From NCBI GenBank assembly GCA_021737115.1, contig JAIPER010000004.1, positions 1 through 26,211 on the forward strand: a stretch of 26,211 nucleotides of DNA. The letters run 5' to 3'. The position numbers were made by a program, and so were the translations under genes. Of the stretch, positions 23,096 to 26,211 are shown in pieces (within the stretch, counting starts at the first letter, position 1; each line of letters begins with the position of its first letter). The notes under the pieces were generated by a model that was not told where the DNA came from, did not search any database, and was given only the letters and a program-made list of their open reading frames with translations. This stretch comes from Desulfohalobiaceae bacterium. GTDB lineage: Bacteria; Desulfobacterota; Desulfovibrionia; Desulfovibrionales; Desulfothermaceae.

Positions 23096-25024
23096 ATGCT
23101 GGAAGAAGAGCTTTCGAAACATTTCGGGTTCACAGGTTTCAATAATGGACAACGGCAGGTTATTGAAAAGATAATGCAGGGCCGGTCGTCGTTGGCAGTC
23201 TTTCCCACAGGGGCCGGGAAGTCGCTGTGTTATCAATTGCCGGCGGTCCTGCTGCCCGGCATGACCCTGGTGGTCTCGCCGCTGTTGAGCCTGATGAAGG
23301 ATCAGGTCGATTTTTTACAGAGCAAGTCCATCCCTGCGGCCCGTCTGGATTCTTCCCTGGATTCTGATGAGTACAGGGAGGTTGTGGAGCGGTCCAAAAA
23401 AGGGGAATTGCGCGTGCTCATGATAGCAGTGGAAAGGTTCAAGAACGAACGCTTTCGCCAGCAACTCAAACAGATGCACATCTCCCTCCTGGTGGTGGAC
23501 GAAGCCCACTGCATTTCTGAGTGGGGCCACAATTTCCGGCCGGATTATCTCAAACTCCCGGTGTACAGGACAGAATACACCATGCCGCAGGTCCTCTTGC
23601 TGACCGCCACGGCCACGCCGCGGGTCGTGGGGGACATGTGCGCCAAATTCGGCATTGAACAGGATGATGCAGTGATCACCGGCTTTCACCGGCCAAACCT
23701 TGTGCTGCGGGTCTCGCCCACGCCCGAGGCGGACAAGCTGGAGAGCCTGGCCCGCCGATTGCTCCAGGATCCGGAAGCTCCGAGCATCGTCTACGTGACC
23801 CTGCAAAAGACGGCCGAGCAGGTGGCCGAGGCGCTGCATGCCCGCGGACTTGAGGCCCGGGCTTACCATGCCGGCTTGTCCGGCGAGAAACGGGAGCGGA
23901 TTCAGAACGAATTCATGCAGGGCCGGGTGCGGTGTGTGGTCGCGACCATCGCCTTTGGCATGGGCCTAGACAAAAAGGATATCCGCAGGGTCATTCATTT
24001 CGATCTGCCCAAGTCCCTGGAAAACTACAGCCAGGAGATCGGGCGTGCGGGTCGGGACGGGAAAGAGGCCCTGTGCGAAGTGCTGGCCAACAAAGACAGC
24101 CTGAATATTCTCGAAAATTTCGTGTATGGGGACATGCCGGAAAAGAGCGCTATTTCCGGTCTCCTGGAAAAGGTTGCCGCCAATGAAGGCAAAATGTGGG
24201 AAGTAAAGCTGGCCTCTTTGTCCACTGAACTGAATATCCGCCTCCTGCCTTTGAAGACCTTGTTGGTGTATCTGGAGCTCATCAGCATTTTAGAGCCTCA
24301 GGCCGCTTATTATGCAGAATACACGTTTCAAGCCCTCCAGGATCCGGAACGGATCGAAAACGCTTTCCAAGGGGAGAGGCAGGATTTTGTGCGGGCCATT
24401 TTCAGGCACTCGCAGGCCAAACGGACCTGGACCCATGTGGATATGCCGGCTATCGTGGCGGATTCCGGCTCTCCCCGGAAACGAGTGGTCAGCGCTCTGG
24501 AATATTTTCATGAAAAGGGCTGGATTTTGCTGAAGACCCAGGGCAATGTGGATGTGTTTCGGATCATCAACAGGGATTTCGATCTTCCGGCCCTGGCGGA
24601 CAGGCTCTACTCACTGTTCGAGTCCAAACAGGAGCATGAAATCAACCGCATTCACCTCATGCTCAGATTCTTCCAGAGCACTCCCTGCCTGAGCCTCAAC
24701 CTGGCCCGCTACTTTGGTGAACAAGCGGGGATAGATTCCTGCGGTCAGTGTTCGGTCTGCCGAAGCGGCCGGCCGGCTGTGCTGGAAAAGACCCGGGACC
24801 TCCCTCTCCTGTCCAGCCTGGACAGTCAGGACCTGCTTCAGGCCTGCGTCCAGACCCTGGATCGGCATTTGAGCGCGAGCACTGGGGCCAAGTTTTTATG
24901 CGGGGTGAGCAGCCCGGTCTTCACGAGGCTGAAGGCTGCAAAATCGACTCATTTTGGCTTGCTCAGGGAGTATCCGTTTCTGGAGGTCAGGAACTGGCTG
25001 CAGGACGTCATGCAGGCCACGTAA
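23096..25024 (+). CDS. recQ: RecQ-family ATP-dependent DNA helicase, atypical domain order
   Basis: The superfamily 2 helicase core is complete: PTGAGKS (37-43), DEAH (135-138) with the RecQ aromatic loop SEWGHNFRPDY, LLLTATATPR, and QEIGRAGRDG (313-322). A RecQ-type zinc site has Cys531, Cys549, Cys552 and Cys555 (ending CGQCSVC). In E. coli RecQ the first zinc cysteine comes about 50 residues after motif VI; here it comes about 210 after. The extra region looks like two winged-helix segments (LNIRLLPLKTLLVYLELISI; SPRKRVVSALEYFHEKGW). There is no clear HRDC; the end has FLCGVSSPVFTRLKA. Start ATG 23096 has GGGAGG eight bases upstream; ATG 23066 would overlap the nuclease gene. It unwinds DNA, probably for repair or processing. 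Coupling to the nuclease gene is strong. Confidence 0.9.
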   Translation: MLEEELSKHFGFTGFNNGQRQVIEKIMQGRSSLAVFPTGAGKSLCYQLPAVLLPGMTLVVSPLLSLMKDQVDFLQSKSIPAARLDSSLDSDEYREVVERSKKGELRVLMIAVERFKNERFRQQLKQMHISLLVVDEAHCISEWGHNFRPDYLKLPVYRTEYTMPQVLLLTATATPRVVGDMCAKFGIEQDDAVITGFHRPNLVLRVSPTPEADKLESLARRLLQDPEAPSIVYVTLQKTAEQVAEALHARGLEARAYHAGLSGEKRERIQNEFMQGRVRCVVATIAFGMGLDKKDIRRVIHFDLPKSLENYSQEIGRAGRDGKEALCEVLANKDSLNILENFVYGDMPEKSAISGLLEKVAANEGKMWEVKLASLSTELNIRLLPLKTLLVYLELISILEPQAAYYAEYTFQALQDPERIENAFQGERQDFVRAIFRHSQAKRTWTHVDMPAIVADSGSPRKRVVSALEYFHEKGWILLKTQGNVDVFRIINRDFDLPALADRLYSLFESKQEHEINRIHLMLRFFQSTPCLSLNLARYFGEQAGIDSCGQCSVCRSGRPAVLEKTRDLPLLSSLDSQDLLQACVQTLDRHLSASTGAKFLCGVSSPVFTRLKAAKSTHFGLLREYPFLEVRNWLQDVMQAT

Positions 25025-25295
25025 ATAAACAAAGTGGGCTTCGCCCGCAACCCAAAGGTTCCAGGTTCACGGTTCACGGTTAAGAAAAAAGAAAATAGCC
25101 CTCTGATATAGGGCTTCAGCTCCTTCGGGGCAACTCACTTTCTTGTTTTTTATTGCAGAGATTCAGGGATAAGTCACTGGTATGGTTGCCCACCCCAGTT
25201 AACTCCCATAAATGGGCTCCGGTGAACGGGGCAGGCGAATTAGCACGAATGAAGAAAGATAAAAAGAATTTTGGTCCAGTGAGGTTCATGATCTT
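25025..25295. other. Gap between recQ and nth with several small hairpins
   Basis: No gene is seen. Hairpins are GTGGGC-TTC-GCCCGC (25034-25048), AGCCCT/AGGGCT (25097-25115), GCTCC-TTC-GGGGC (25119-25131) and CCCAT-AA-ATGGG (25205-25216). GGTTCAC is tandemly repeated near 25068. AAGATAAAAAG (25256-25266) pairs with CTTTTATCTT (25293-25302), which overlaps the end of nth. Confidence 0.5.
25097..25152 (+). terminator. Possible terminator region after recQ
   Basis: Two successive stems (AGCCCT/AGGGCT and GCTCC/GGGGC) are followed, after seven bases, by a T-rich tract (CTTTCTTGTTTTTTATT). The gap between stem and T-run is longer than in a standard rho-independent terminator, so this is a weak call. 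Confidence 0.3.
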
Positions 25296-25952
25296 TTATC
25301 TTGAAGATGTGACCCCGACCCGGGGACACATGAAAAAGACCGGACAGCGGCTGCAAAAGGGGGAGACCGGCTTGCACATGGTCTGCCCGAAGGCCACCAG
25401 CAACTTGTTGTATTCACGCCAGTAGCGGCGGTCCAGTTTTTCGCGCAGGGCAAATTCGGTTTCCTCGGGAGTCCTGGTGGCCACATAGCCGACGCGGTTA
25501 TTGATGCGGTGGACGTGGGTGTCCACGCACAGACCCGGCTTTTTGAAACCCTCGATCAAGACCAGATTGGCTGTTTTGCGTCCGACACCGGGGAGCTGCA
25601 AGAGTTCCTCCAGGGTGTCCGGGACCCGGCCCTGGTGCTTCTCCAGCAATATCCGGCTGATTTCCCTCAGCCGGCCTGCCTTGGTCTGATAAAAACCCAC
25701 CGGATAGATCAATGCGGCCAGAACCTTTTGGTCCAGCCGGCTGATTTGCTCCGGCGTGTTGGCCTTGTTGAACAGCCTGGTTGCAGCCTCGGTGGTGATG
25801 TCATCCTTGGTCCGCAGGGAGAGGAGGGTGGCGGCCAGGATTTCAAAGGGAGTCCTGCCTTTTTCTGCGGCCAGGCTGACCACGGGAGCCTTGCTCTGCG
25901 GGTAAAATTCGCGTAAGAGAGAGATAAATCGGTGAATATCGAACTCGGTCAT
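25296..25952 (-). CDS. nth: Endonuclease III (Nth), base-excision repair glycosylase/AP lyase
   Basis: This 218-residue enzyme removes oxidised pyrimidines from DNA and cleaves the abasic site. The helix-hairpin-helix LPGVGRKTANLVL (120-132) carries the catalytic Lys126. The catalytic Asp144 is in VDTHVHRI. The [4Fe-4S] loop is complete: Cys193, Cys200, Cys203 and Cys209, spaced C-x6-C-x2-C-x5-C. The N-terminal motif reads LLSLRTKD where E. coli has SAQATD, a variant known in other lineages. Length is normal. It is transcribed leftward towards recQ. A palindromic repeat lies 18 bases upstream of its start codon, where its ribosome site and promoter should be; the ribosome site itself is weak. 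Confidence 0.95.
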   Translation of the reverse strand: MTEFDIHRFISLLREFYPQSKAPVVSLAAEKGRTPFEILAATLLSLRTKDDITTEAATRLFNKANTPEQISRLDQKVLAALIYPVGFYQTKAGRLREISRILLEKHQGRVPDTLEELLQLPGVGRKTANLVLIEGFKKPGLCVDTHVHRINNRVGYVATRTPEETEFALREKLDRRYWREYNKLLVAFGQTMCKPVSPFCSRCPVFFMCPRVGVTSSR

Positions 25953-25970
25953 GGCAATGGGCTGTCCGCT

Positions 25971-26074
25971 GTCAGATTTGCCTCTGGCAAATCTGACATA
26001 TAATTAATTAATTTATATAAGAATATTTAGCCAGGCTATTATGTAACTGGGTTGAAGTCCATAATTGCCAGTTT
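25971..26074 (+). repeat. 104-base dispersed repeat with palindromic head, copy 2
   Basis: Copy 2 has the same 27-base palindromic head (25971-25997) and 77-base AT-rich tail as 13337-13440, with 98 of 104 positions identical. The palindromic end faces nth, 18 bases from its start. The tail ends at ATTGCCAGTTT. Similarity stops soon after, at different A-runs in the two copies, which marks the right edge of the element. Confidence 0.9.
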
Positions 26075-26211
26075 GAGCCTCAAAAAATTTTAATAGCGTA
26101 CGTGAGGCTTCAACTGAGCGGGTCAAGGCATACAGGTACGGGCGTTGCCTCCAGGCAGAGTCCCGTTTGAGGTATAGTGTGGAAATTTTGTCGGGTCAAA
26201 TATCCGGTTTT
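26075..26211. other. Right-edge sequence without a visible gene
   Basis: AGCCTCA (26076-26082) and TGAGGCT (26103-26109) form an inverted repeat, and GCCTCCAGGC further on is a short palindrome. No frame or promoter can be supported before the window ends. Confidence 0.4.

Noticed and set aside
13337..26074. CRISPR array
   Set aside because: The repeats are few, kilobases apart and palindromic-headed, with no regular spacers and no cas genes.

Overview
The window reads as chromosomal DNA from a strictly anaerobic, Gram-negative bacterium, most likely a sulfate-reducing or related member of the former Deltaproteobacteria (Desulfobacterota). This is inferred from three things: a type II secretion system (T2SS) of the gspA/gspB plus gspC-to-gspN kind, a cytoplasmic iron-sulfur molybdopterin oxidoreductase, and a Thi4 of the sulfide-using (His) type. 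No rRNA or taxonomic marker is present, so the assignment is tentative.

Positions 1-17645 are a secretion locus in two divergent arms. The leftward arm holds gspA (AAA ATPase with a periplasmic peptidoglycan-binding end), gspB (overlapping it by 4 bases, GTG start) and the first 374 codons of an AsmA-like protein that runs off the left edge. The rightward arm starts with a TPR lipoprotein and continues with gspC, D, E, F, G, H, I, J, K, L, M and N. It encodes an outer-membrane secretin, inner-membrane platform, cytoplasmic ATPase, and the major and minor pseudopilins. No prepilin peptidase (gspO) and no classical GspS pilotin are in the window. The TPR lipoprotein is a candidate to do the pilotin job.

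Positions 17646-20745 hold a leftward molybdopterin oxidoreductase and a rightward thi4 gene. The thi4 gene is bracketed by two 75-base direct repeats about 80 percent identical. Positions 20746-21552 have no convincing gene but are dense in palindromic elements. Positions 21553-25024 hold a two-gene unit: an AAA-ATPase/PD-(D/E)XK nuclease-like protein followed 4 bases later by a RecQ-family helicase with an unusual domain order. A leftward nth (endonuclease III) gene follows at 25296-25952.

The most striking non-coding theme is palindromic repeats. A family with 12-base arms (GTCAGATTTGCC / GGCAAATCTGAC) occurs at 13337, 14620 and 25971, with a GC-richer variant at 21264. Two copies carry the same 77-base tail. 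A perfect 24-bp stem lies between gspE and gspF, a compound REP-like element lies before gspK, and a branched palindrome lies at 21013-21177. A 92-base inverted repeat lies just before the nuclease gene, and its right end recurs upstream of the TPR lipoprotein. Three of the breaks in the otherwise compact gsp operon are where these palindromes sit. I did not find a clearly new multi-gene system. The best candidates for a second look are the nuclease-helicase pair, the repeats around thi4, and the palindrome families.
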